Shown here one piece after another: positions 5,170 to 10,949 of a DNA stretch of 18,385 nucleotides (positions are counted from its first letter, which is position 1; each line of letters starts with the position of its first letter). The notes below the pieces were generated by a model. It searched no databases. It worked only from the letters and a program-made list of their open reading frames with translations, and was not told where the DNA came from. The translations under genes were made by a program, and so were the position numbers. Source of the stretch: an uncultured Lachnospiraceae bacterium (GTDB taxonomy: Bacteria; Bacillota; Clostridia; Lachnospirales; Lachnospiraceae); contig CAJTTU010000001.1 in the NCBI GenBank assembly GCA_910579325.1, positions 1-18,385 on the forward strand. The letters run 5' to 3'.

Positions 5170-5497
5170 GAGGGAACATTGGTGTGCGAATCAGTTCATC
5201 CCCTTTTCCACGGATTTTCTTCGGCACTAGTTCACAGTATATTTCTTTTTTATCATAACGGATGGAAATTGAAGAAATACATATAGATGAGTGAGATTGA
5301 TTTTGTATGTAAATAAAAAATTGCATTACATCCCAAATAGTTTCACTGTCAAGTATTTCGATTTTAAGTTTCTTTCTCGTTGAGAGGAAATGAAAGAATG
5401 CCTGCAACACTGTACCAATCGAACCCAAAAGGGCTAAAAGGAAAGTTATGTTTTCACGTGTAAGATATTGTTCTAAAAAGCATTGAATATTTTCCAT
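5000..5497 (-). CDS. Membrane-anchored protein with soluble beta-rich domain, unknown function (moron-like)
   Basis: 165 residues. A hydrophobic helix at about 17-38 (ITFLLALLGSIGTVLQAFFH) is followed by the basic stop STRKKLK. A domain of about 120 residues follows, with alternating hydrophobic strands (KIEILDSE, FFIYIQNQSHSSICISSISI, ILDFVIHT). The topology would put this domain in the cytoplasm. ATG 5497 is chosen over GTG 5506 because AAAGAG sits about 8 nt upstream. It is encoded opposite to the early genes under a promoter/leader nearly identical to that of 4163-4498, so both could be expressed in the lysogen. I do not recognise the family. Exclusion or defence is inferred from context only. 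Confidence 0.72.
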   Translation of the reverse strand: MENIQCFLEQYLTRENITFLLALLGSIGTVLQAFFHFLSTRKKLKIEILDSETIWDVMQFFIYIQNQSHSSICISSISIRYDKKEIYCELVPKKIRGKGDELIRTPMFPLNISPLQGGMYFLEFVYCPKISLDPGKILDFVIHTNRGPLKKSVTLGDKSHYLHNE

Positions 5498-5515
5498 AAG
5501 AATCACTCTTTATAT

Positions 5516-5575
5516 GTACTCGGCTGCTGCAACAGCCTGTACAGGGAGTATAGCAGATTGTGGAAGAAAAATCCA
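5516..5575 (-). promoter_or_regulatory. Promoter and leader, copy 2 of a 40-bp repeat
   Basis: Minus strand: a weak -35 (TGGATT, 5575-5570), 17-bp spacer, extended -10 TGC-TATACT (-10 at 5552-5547). Then comes the same 26-bp leader (5541-5516) as in copy 1, at the same 5-bp spacing. It drives the gene at 5000-5497. Confidence 0.7.
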
Positions 5576-5595
5576 GAGAGAGGGGAGGTGATAAA

Positions 5596-5802
5596 ATGGA
5601 GTACCCCAAAAGGATTATGAGTACCGCAGAGATGTCCGCGTATACGGGCCAGCGGCAAAGATATTTCAGCGAACTGTATTATTTCCCCGGACAGAAATTC
5701 GCTTTCCGGAGGAAGAACAGTCCCAGAAGCAAGATATATATCGACACTGCGGAGTATGAAAAATGGAGGATGAGACAGGTTAAGCTATCGCAAAGGAGAT
5801 GA
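5596..5802 (+). CDS. Excisionase-like small DNA-binding protein
   Basis: 68 residues. The region MSTAEMSAYTGQRQRYFSEL is a winged helix-turn-helix of the MerR/AlpA/excisionase type. It is followed by a basic wing (FAFRRKNSPRSKIYIDT) and a closing helix (EYEKWRMRQ). Proteins of this size and form include recombination directionality factors and small phage regulators. An excisionase would suit an element with a tyrosine integrase, though it is 3.4 kb away. ATG 5596 is set by GGAGGTG 6 nt upstream; the frame extends further upstream but without a better signal. A plain transcription factor remains possible. Confidence 0.65.
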   Translation: MEYPKRIMSTAEMSAYTGQRQRYFSELYYFPGQKFAFRRKNSPRSKIYIDTAEYEKWRMRQVKLSQRR

Positions 5803-5808
5803 TTGTAC

Positions 5809-6033
5809 ATGAATAAAGCATTAAGTAAAGCGGTCATATGCCGCCCGGAGGCAATTGGCATCCGACAGCTGTCGGCGGAAATTTCGCTGGGGTTTCGTTC
5901 CCCAATCGTTATCAGGGCAGGAAAAGTACATGGAGGGATACCAGGGGAGCTGCTGTCAGGGATGTATGCAGCCATACAGGCATATAACAAGGCGGTTGCC
6001 ACTGGAAAGGGGAGCAGATGCGGAAGAACCTGA
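5809..6033 (+). CDS. Small phage protein, possibly HPr-like
   Basis: 74 residues with AAGGAG ahead of ATG 5809. The stretch CRPEAIGIRQLSAEI and then FRSPIVIRAGKVHGG...GELLSGM resembles, by eye, the layout of HPr proteins: HARPA, then F-S-I-I-GK-V, then a Ser-rich helix start. The catalytic histidine position is isoleucine and the C-terminal part is short. Even if the fold is right, it could not act as a normal phosphocarrier. The resemblance may be chance. It overlaps the following XRE gene by 16 bp, so the two are co-expressed. Confidence 0.6.
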   Translation: MNKALSKAVICRPEAIGIRQLSAEISLGFRSPIVIRAGKVHGGIPGELLSGMYAAIQAYNKAVATGKGSRCGRT

Positions 6034-6215
6034 AAGAAGCCCGCCAGAAAGCGGGCGTGACACAGAAAGAAGTTGCAGAATATCTGGGCATGACAGAAAG
6101 GGCATACCAGAGAATTGAAAGCGGCGAAAGGCTTGGAACAATCGAAACATGGGATTTGTTGGAGGATTTATTTCATATCCACCAGAGGACTTTAAGGGAA
6201 AATTCTACCGATTAA
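6018..6215 (+). CDS. XRE-family small regulator
   Basis: 65 residues, essentially only an XRE helix-turn-helix: ARQKAGVTQKEVAEYLGMTE and RAYQRIESGER. The start overlaps the previous gene; AAGGGGAG precedes ATG 6018. Its 3' end overlaps the convergent XRE gene (6192-6395) by 24 bp. It is probably an early regulator. Target unknown. Confidence 0.85.
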   Translation: MRKNLKEARQKAGVTQKEVAEYLGMTERAYQRIESGERLGTIETWDLLEDLFHIHQRTLRENSTD

Positions 6216-6395
6216 ATCATCCATTGATATCTTAAAAAAATCTGCGATTTTTATGAGTGTTTCAATGTTTGGTTCTCTTTCTCCAGATTCATACCTTTGA
6301 TAAGATCGAGGTGTAATTCCTATAAGCTCAGCCATTTGTTTTTGTGTGCAACCGTATATTTCTCTTTGATATTTAAGACGTTCATTGAATTTCAT
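6192..6395 (-). CDS. Second XRE-family repressor
   Basis: 67 residues: LKYQREIYGCTQKQMAELIG, ITPRSYQRYESGEREPNIET, then a short helix ending DDLIGRIFP. It is a full XRE domain without a C-terminal domain. AGGAGG lies just upstream of ATG 6395. It is the only leftward gene in this part. It faces two tandem rightward promoters, each carrying the same operator-like palindrome (6418-6438 and 6454-6474), so it is the obvious candidate to repress them. This would give the long early operon a second control point beyond the CI/Cro switch. The target assignment is inferred from position. Confidence 0.85.
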   Translation of the reverse strand: MKFNERLKYQREIYGCTQKQMAELIGITPRSYQRYESGEREPNIETLIKIADFFKISMDDLIGRIFP

Positions 6396-6414
6396 GATAT
6401 CCTCCTAAAAAATA

Positions 6415-6443
6415 TTGACACGACCGAAAAGGACGTGTATAAT
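6415..6443 (+). promoter_or_regulatory. Early operon promoter 1 with embedded operator
   Basis: Perfect TTGACA (6415-6420), 17-bp spacer, perfect TATAAT (6438-6443). The 21-bp imperfect palindrome with arms ACACGACC and GGACGTGT (6418-6438) spans from the -35 box to the first base of the -10 box. Confidence 0.88.
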
Positions 6444-6451
6444 ACAAGTAG

Positions 6452-6480
6452 TTACACGACCGAAAAGGACGTGTTAATAT
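6452..6480 (+). promoter_or_regulatory. Early operon promoter 2 with an identical operator
   Basis: TTACAC (6452-6457), 17-bp spacer, TAATAT (6475-6480). The identical 21-bp palindrome at 6454-6474 lies 36 bp downstream of the first copy. The promoter boxes are weaker, so this copy may serve mainly as a second operator. Confidence 0.65.
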
Positions 6481-6528
6481 AAAGTAGGTATAATGTTTCA
6501 TTCTACCATAAAAAAGGAGGAAAAAGCA

Positions 6529-6834
6529 ATGTTATCAAATGAAATCAGGGAGCTGGAAAACCAGAATGCGGCACTTCGGAAAGCACTGTCTGATTTGTCA
6601 AAGAAAATGGAGGAGAACGAAGTTTTAAAACCCAAAAGTTGTCAGTATTGCAAACATTATATCCAGCATTATGCGAAAGACTTGCAGGGTAGCACGAACC
6701 AATTCATACCGATCTACGCGGGACATTGCACAAGTGGTGTGCCAATTTGCAAAGGAGGAAAGCGGAAACCTAAACCAGATGATTCTTGTCCGTATTTTGA
6801 AATTGGTACATACGATACTAAGGTTTATTGTTAA
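6529..6834 (+). CDS. Coiled-coil, cysteine-rich small protein
   Basis: 101 residues. A coiled-coil covers about residues 2-35 (EIRELENQNAALRKALSDL). A cysteine-rich part follows: SCQYCKHY, then HCTSGVPIC and SCPYF, which look able to bind one zinc. ATG 6529 follows AAGGAGG at an 8-nt spacing. It is the first gene after the operator-controlled promoters. Domains of this make-up are common in early genes of Firmicutes phages. Function unknown. Confidence 0.78.
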   Translation: MLSNEIRELENQNAALRKALSDLSKKMEENEVLKPKSCQYCKHYIQHYAKDLQGSTNQFIPIYAGHCTSGVPICKGGKRKPKPDDSCPYFEIGTYDTKVYC

Positions 6835-6858
6835 ACGCACCAAGAAAAGAGGTAAAGT

Positions 6859-7056
6859 ATGCTGGTTATTAAAGCGACATTTCCGGACGGAAGCGCAGAG
6901 AACTTTGGCAGGCCAGAAGATTTGTGTCGGTACATGAAAGAGGAAGGGTACACAGAGGCACAGATAAACGCAAAATATGTATTTGACACCTTTGCTGATA
7001 TGCATATGACATTAGACGATATATCACGCTGGATTGAAATGAAGGCGGAAGAATGA
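6859..7056 (+). CDS. Small acidic phage protein, unknown
   Basis: 65 residues, acidic (MLVIKATFPDGSAENFG... WIEMKAEE), with a beta-hairpin-like start and a helical end. An AAGAGGT ribosome-binding site lies about 8 nt upstream. It lies between the coiled-coil protein and the zinc-ribbon protein in the same operon. I do not recognise the family. Confidence 0.7.
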   Translation: MLVIKATFPDGSAENFGRPEDLCRYMKEEGYTEAQINAKYVFDTFADMHMTLDDISRWIEMKAEE

Positions 7057-7071
7057 TGAAGGGGTTAAACC

Positions 7072-7284
7072 ATGGCAAGAAGAAAAAGAAAAGCACTGTA
7101 TGGTTGCGATAGAAAATCACTGTACGAAACCAGGCATTACCCAGGGACGACTGTCAAGATCACGGATCCATTTTTCGTAATGCGCTGCCCGGGCTGCGGG
7201 TGGACATGCTGGACCACAACCGGCGCGATGACTCTCTGCCAGAAATGCGGGGAGGAAATGGAAAAAGAAAAAACCGGCACATGA
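7072..7284 (+). CDS. Zinc-ribbon protein
   Basis: 70 residues with a basic start (MARRKRKALYG) and two CxxC knuckles (RCPGCGW and LCQKCGEE) about 20 residues apart. This forms a zinc ribbon and suggests nucleic-acid or protein binding. GAAGGGG lies 8 nt upstream of the ATG. The gene ends 6 bp before a long hairpin (7291-7347). Confidence 0.75.
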   Translation: MARRKRKALYGCDRKSLYETRHYPGTTVKITDPFFVMRCPGCGWTCWTTTGAMTLCQKCGEEMEKEKTGT

Positions 7285-7290
7285 CTGCAC

Positions 7291-7347
7291 CGGCCCGTGG
7301 ATGATACCACAATTACTCGCTGTAAAAATGGTATCATCTGCGGGCCG
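7291..7347. repeat. Long hairpin upstream of the HUH Rep-like gene
   Basis: CGGCCCG-TG-GATGATACCA (7291-7309) pairs with TGGTATCATC-TG-CGGGCCG (7329-7347): 17 base pairs interrupted by a TG/TG internal loop, with a 19-nt apical loop. No T-run follows on the plus strand, so it is not an ordinary rightward terminator. It is a candidate replication origin or nick-site structure for the Rep-like protein, or an RNA control element. Confidence 0.8.
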
Positions 7348-7363
7348 AAAAGTCAAGGAAAAT

Positions 7364-7382
7364 AAAGGCGCAAGAGCCTTTT
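7364..7382 (+). terminator. Short terminator or attenuator before the Rep-like gene
   Basis: AAAGGC (7364-7369), loop GCAAGA, GCCTTT (7376-7381) followed by TTATATT. It is weak and lies within a continuous operon, so partial termination is more likely than a full stop. Confidence 0.45.
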
Positions 7383-7427
7383 ATATTGCTTGATTATGAT
7401 ATTAAAGTTAGAGGCGGTACCCGAAAG

Positions 7428-8189
7428 ATGTATATCAAAAAGACATATGGCATGGGCTGGGCGAAATGGGTGCAAAAATATTACCCAGGTAATTACGGCG
7501 CTCCGGGCGTATCCAGGATGCCAAAAAAGAAAGCGACGCCGGCGGACATTGCCCGGCAGAACGAATTGAACCGGATCAGGAAGGTACAGCTGCTGATTAT
7601 GACAAATTTTCGGGAGGGGGACTGGCACCTGGTCTTAAAGTATAAACCGGATGCCAGGCCGGCTGATCCGGATGAAGCCAAAAAGAATATCAGAAAATTT
7701 TTAGACAGTATGCGCGGTGCTTATAAAAAGGCCGGATACCAGTTTAAATACATATACGTGACAGAAAAAGGAAAACGGGGAGCATATCATCATCACCTGA
7801 TCATCCAGGATATCGCTGATCAGGGTCTGAATACCAAAAAGATGGTGATGAAATTCTGGCCCCATGGAAACCGGGCCTTTATTCCACTGTATGAGGACGG
7901 GGAGTTTGAGAACCTGTCCGCCTACATCGTGAAAAAGGAAACCAAGGAGGAATGCGGCGGCTGTTCATACTCGCGGAGCAGGAACCTGGAACTCCCGAAG
8001 GTGGAGAAGGAACCCGTATACAGTAAGAGATGGCGGCAGGAACCGAAGCCGGAAAAGGGGTGGCGTATTGTGCCGGGGTCGGTGGTGAACGGGCTCAACC
8101 CCGTGACAGGATACCCATACCAGCATTACATGATGGTGAGGGTGGAAGGGAGTGAAAAAACATGCCGGAGACGGTCCATATCTACATAG
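7428..8189 (+). CDS. HUH-endonuclease, rolling-circle replication initiator-like protein
   Basis: 253 residues from ATG 7428; a longer form from TTG 7386 is less likely because GAGGCGGT lies 9 nt before the ATG. The core resembles the Rep ORF2/G2P family. MTNFREGDWHLVLKY gives the first strand, with YIYVTEKGKRG at 109-118. The HHH triad at 121-123 in AYHHHLII is the metal-binding HUH motif. The candidate nucleophile is Tyr166 in SAYIVKKETK. Such proteins nick one strand at an origin and start rolling-circle replication. A long hairpin sits 80 bp upstream. The gene overlaps the RNase H-like gene by 28 bp. An HUH initiator as main replication protein is uncommon in a tailed temperate phage with SSB. 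Its exact role, origin nicking or conjugative-like mobilisation, is open. Confidence 0.82.
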   Translation: MYIKKTYGMGWAKWVQKYYPGNYGAPGVSRMPKKKATPADIARQNELNRIRKVQLLIMTNFREGDWHLVLKYKPDARPADPDEAKKNIRKFLDSMRGAYKKAGYQFKYIYVTEKGKRGAYHHHLIIQDIADQGLNTKKMVMKFWPHGNRAFIPLYEDGEFENLSAYIVKKETKEECGGCSYSRSRNLELPKVEKEPVYSKRWRQEPKPEKGWRIVPGSVVNGLNPVTGYPYQHYMMVRVEGSEKTCRRRSIST

Positions 8190-8689
8190 AGACAGACAGC
8201 ATATCCCCCAGGGAAATACGGCGGCGGTATGGGTACGTACTGGAATGCAAAGTTCTAGAGAATACTAGAACAAGGGACGGTTTTGGCACCGTGGAGGGCA
8301 CCTGGAATAAAGCTGTCCTTACGGCGCTGTCAGAAGCCCTGGAAAGGCTGGTCAGGCCTTGCGAGGTCCACGTCCATACACGGAACGGATACGTGCTTGG
8401 CATGATGGAAAACAATCTGGAGCACTGGGCGGCGGCTGGCTTTATCGGCAGCAGGGGAAGGCCGGTAGCGAACCGGGAGGAATGGGAATCGGTGTGGAGA
8501 TTAATCCAGGAACATTTATGGCTGTCAGAGCCATCAGGGCCGGAAGGACACAGCTATTCCAGGTGGCTGTTGGGAGAAATGGGAAGGGAGGCAGAGACGC
8601 ATGGAAAAAGAATTGACCACGGAGCAGTGGAAAGCGGAGAAGAAAAAGAAAAAGGCATGGATGCTGGTCAGACAGAGGGAGCCATATGA
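8162..8689 (+). CDS. RNase H-like protein lacking most catalytic residues
   Basis: 175 residues. The order of elements matches ribonuclease HI: strand VHIYIETDS, helix NKAVLTALSEALERL, strand CEVHVHTRNGYVLGMM, helix with WAAAGFIG and NREEWESVWRLIQEH. In RNase HI four acidic residues bind the metals. Here Asp12 is present. The helix glutamate is replaced by Val52, the second aspartate by Arg74 and the C-terminal aspartate region (SYSRWLL) has no acid. So it probably binds nucleic acid without cutting it. GGAGTG precedes the start. The last 89 bp overlap the next gene, and the tail after about residue 140 is low in structure. Confidence 0.75.
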   Translation: MPETVHIYIETDSISPREIRRRYGYVLECKVLENTRTRDGFGTVEGTWNKAVLTALSEALERLVRPCEVHVHTRNGYVLGMMENNLEHWAAAGFIGSRGRPVANREEWESVWRLIQEHLWLSEPSGPEGHSYSRWLLGEMGREAETHGKRIDHGAVESGEEKEKGMDAGQTEGAI

Positions 8690-9710
8690 AGTAAAAGTAC
8701 GCCGGGCGGAGCTGAGGGCCAGGGAATACATAGATAAACTTTACGATCTGGATCTGGAAGCCCATGTGAGCGTGGGCGGGCTGGATAGTATCGTCCTGCT
8801 CCTGTTTTTGCGGAAAATCGGGATTGACGTGCCTGCCATATCCGTGTCGGCTTTAGAGGACAGGAGCATCCAGAAGATACACAAACAGCTGGGGGTGATA
8901 CGGCTTAATCCGGGGAAGTCAAAGGTCTCCATCCTTAACGAGTACGGGTTTCCGGTGATCAGCAAGAAAATAGCCGGAAGAATTGATCTGCTGCAGCACC
9001 CGACGGAGAAGAACAGGACCGTCCGCCACGCTATCATAACCGGGGAATGCGGGGCCCAGGGGCATTATGCGAAAAACAGCCGGATGAAGATGCCGAAAAA
9101 ATGGCTGGAGCTGTTCGCTGGATATGAAAATGAGAACGAAGGCGTCAATTACCAGATCGCGCCATTCCGGGTATCGAATAAATGCTGCCTGTACATGAAG
9201 GAGCAGCCCTGTGACAGATGGGCGAGGGAGAATAACAGCCGCCCTTTCCTGGGTCTTATGGCATCCGAGGGAGGGCAGAGGGAGGAGGCCCTGGTGGAGC
9301 ATGGGTGCAATTATTTTGGGAAGGATGTAATCCGAAGCGCCCCCTTTGCCCCATTCCTGCGGCAGGACCTCTTACAGCTGGCGCTCGATCTGAACGCGCC
9401 GGTACCGGAGATATATGGAGAGATAAAGCAAAAGCCAGACGGCACGCTGTATACCACCGGGGCACAGCGCACAGGCTGCAGTATGTGCGGTTTCGGGATC
9501 CATTTGGAAAAGCGCCCTCACAGGTTCGACCTCCTGCGGGAGAGGAACCTGAAGGAATGGGAATTTTGGATGTACTGGTGTTGTACGGACCAAAAGACCG
9601 GGGAGAAGTACGGATGGGGCCGTGTGCTGGATTACATCGGGATACCATGGGAGGATGTGCCGGGGGTACAGATAGAGCTTCCACTGGCCGAGATGATGGG
9701 CAGCGTATGA
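8601..9710 (+). CDS. PP-loop PAPS-reductase-like protein with cysteine pairs
   Basis: 369 residues of the phosphoadenosine-phosphosulfate reductase/DndC-like superfamily. These enzymes adenylate or reduce using an N-type ATP pyrophosphatase loop. The loop is SVGGLDS (57-63), where the family has SGGxDS: the second serine is valine. ISKKIAG (120-126), PFLGLMASEGGQREEAL (215-231) and KCCLYMKEQPC (194-204) match further conserved places. TGCSMCGFG (Cys293, Cys296) could join an iron-sulfur cluster or sulfur transfer. GGGAGG is 9 nt before the ATG. The stop overlaps the adenine methylase start as ATGA. Phage members are often found beside DNA methylases, which hints at DNA modification, but the reaction is not known. 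Confidence 0.82.
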   Translation: MEKELTTEQWKAEKKKKKAWMLVRQREPYEVKVRRAELRAREYIDKLYDLDLEAHVSVGGLDSIVLLLFLRKIGIDVPAISVSALEDRSIQKIHKQLGVIRLNPGKSKVSILNEYGFPVISKKIAGRIDLLQHPTEKNRTVRHAIITGECGAQGHYAKNSRMKMPKKWLELFAGYENENEGVNYQIAPFRVSNKCCLYMKEQPCDRWARENNSRPFLGLMASEGGQREEALVEHGCNYFGKDVIRSAPFAPFLRQDLLQLALDLNAPVPEIYGEIKQKPDGTLYTTGAQRTGCSMCGFGIHLEKRPHRFDLLRERNLKEWEFWMYWCCTDQKTGEKYGWGRVLDYIGIPWEDVPGVQIELPLAEMMGSV

Positions 9711-10537
9711 AGGCGGTAACCAAATATCCGGGCAGCAAGTGGTTTATCGCGGAATGGATTACATCATTTTTTCCGGCCCATCACAGCTACCTGGAGCCGT
9801 ACTTTGGCAGCGGGGCAGTCCTCTTTAACAAGTCCAGGAGCAATATAGAGACGGTCAACGATCTGGATGGTAATGTGGTGAACCTGTTTGAATGGATCTG
9901 CAGAGCCCCGGAGAAGCTGGCACATGAGATATATTACACGCCGTATGCCAGACAGGTGTATGACCAGGCTTTTACCACAGAGCCGGAGGACAGTTTTGAA
10001 AGGGCCGTAAATTTTTATATCCGCCTTAACATGGGCCACGGTTTCCGCACGACCGGGGAGAAAGTCGGCTGGAAGAATGATGTCCAGGGCCGGGAGCGTG
10101 CCTATGCGGCGCAGGATTGGTGCAGCCTGCCAGAGAAAATATACCAGGCAGCAGAGCGCCTCCGGGGAGTGCAGATCGAATGCAGACCGGCGATAGAGCT
10201 GATACAGAGGTTTAATTACCCGAAAGTGCTGGTTTATGCCGACCCGCCATATATGCTGGAAACCAGGCATGGAAAACAGTACCGATGCGAGATGGATGAT
10301 AAGGCCCACAATGACCTGATCGACGTGTTGCTGGCCCATAAAGGCCTGGTGATACTAAGCGGCTATGACAATCCGCTGTACCGGGAACGTCTGACGGATT
10401 GGCATCGAGAAGAAACCGTGAGTTACTCCCAGGTGTGTTCACAAAAGCGGGAAGTGCTGTGGATGAATTTCGAACCAAACAGGCAGATAAATTTGTTTGA
10501 GGTAAACGGTTATGGAAGGCCAGATAAGCATCTTTGA
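9707..10537 (+). CDS. dam: DNA adenine N6-methyltransferase (D12/Dam class)
   Basis: 276 residues. The AdoMet-binding part is KYPGSKW (6-12) with EPYFGSGAVLF (30-40). The catalytic motif DPPY is at 179-182. This is the alpha-class order of Dam-type enzymes, which methylate adenine in DNA, often GATC. No restriction enzyme is nearby, so it is an orphan methylase, likely protecting phage DNA from host restriction or marking replicated DNA. The C-terminus ends in RQINLFEVNG. QINLF (260-264) resembles the bacterial beta-clamp-binding motif QL[SD]LF, and clamp binding would tether it to replication forks. The start is coupled to the previous gene by an ATGA overlap. Target sequence unproven. Confidence 0.92.
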   Translation: MKAVTKYPGSKWFIAEWITSFFPAHHSYLEPYFGSGAVLFNKSRSNIETVNDLDGNVVNLFEWICRAPEKLAHEIYYTPYARQVYDQAFTTEPEDSFERAVNFYIRLNMGHGFRTTGEKVGWKNDVQGRERAYAAQDWCSLPEKIYQAAERLRGVQIECRPAIELIQRFNYPKVLVYADPPYMLETRHGKQYRCEMDDKAHNDLIDVLLAHKGLVILSGYDNPLYRERLTDWHREETVSYSQVCSQKREVLWMNFEPNRQINLFEVNGYGRPDKHL

Positions 10538-10949
10538 GTACATGGCCCGTGAGTATCCGGTGTCTGTCTGGGGAGGCTGTGGGAATTGCGTCTGTAAGCG
10601 TTGCCTGTATTGGCAGTCGGAGCGCTGCCCGTATGGAGACTGCTGGGATGACCACAGGGCCGAAATAAACCCATACGATAAAGCCCATCCGGACGAACCA
10701 AAAAGAACCGCATGGAGCAATTGGAACAGGCCGGGGGAGCAGGCACACTGGTGCAGGGGCGGCGTGTGTTATCCAATTTATGGGCGCGAATGCGGGCATT
10801 ACGTGAAATGCACAGGGCAGCAGGTGAGAACATGCCTGGACGCGAACGTGGTGGTGTTTCAGGACGGATATATCTGGTGCAGCCTGGTAGATTCGGCGGG
10901 ATGTCGGCAGTGCTATGAGAGGTGGAAAAATAAAATTGATAAACGGTGA
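10512..10949 (+). CDS. Cysteine-rich protein with an N-terminal clamp-binding-like motif
   Basis: 145 residues with about 15 cysteines: GGCGNCVCKRC at 21-31, then ERCPYGDC, HWCRGGVC, ECGHYVKC and GCRQC. Two or more zinc sites are likely. The N-terminus MEGQISIFEYM carries QISIF (4-8), close to the beta-clamp motif. The gene overlaps the Dam gene by 26 bp and the cytosine methylase by 35 bp, so it is translated with both. It probably works with the modification or replication machinery. Function unknown. Confidence 0.75.
   Translation: MEGQISIFEYMAREYPVSVWGGCGNCVCKRCLYWQSERCPYGDCWDDHRAEINPYDKAHPDEPKRTAWSNWNRPGEQAHWCRGGVCYPIYGRECGHYVKCTGQQVRTCLDANVVVFQDGYIWCSLVDSAGCRQCYERWKNKIDKR

Noticed and set aside
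4537..5555. CRISPR-like or transposon terminal repeats
   Set aside because: Only two direct copies exist, 979 bp apart, and each contains a promoter in the same position ahead of a gene. There are no spacers, inverted ends or transposase.
7291..7347. Simple rho-independent terminator after the zinc-ribbon gene
   Set aside because: No T-run follows on the plus strand and the operon continues; a weak terminator-like hairpin is present separately at 7364-7382.
9305..9706. Long upstream extension of the adenine methylase frame
   Set aside because: The frame is open, but it overlaps the PP-loop gene entirely and reads as low-complexity Arg/Pro/Gly sequence. The methylase motifs start at ATG 9707 with an ATGA overlap.
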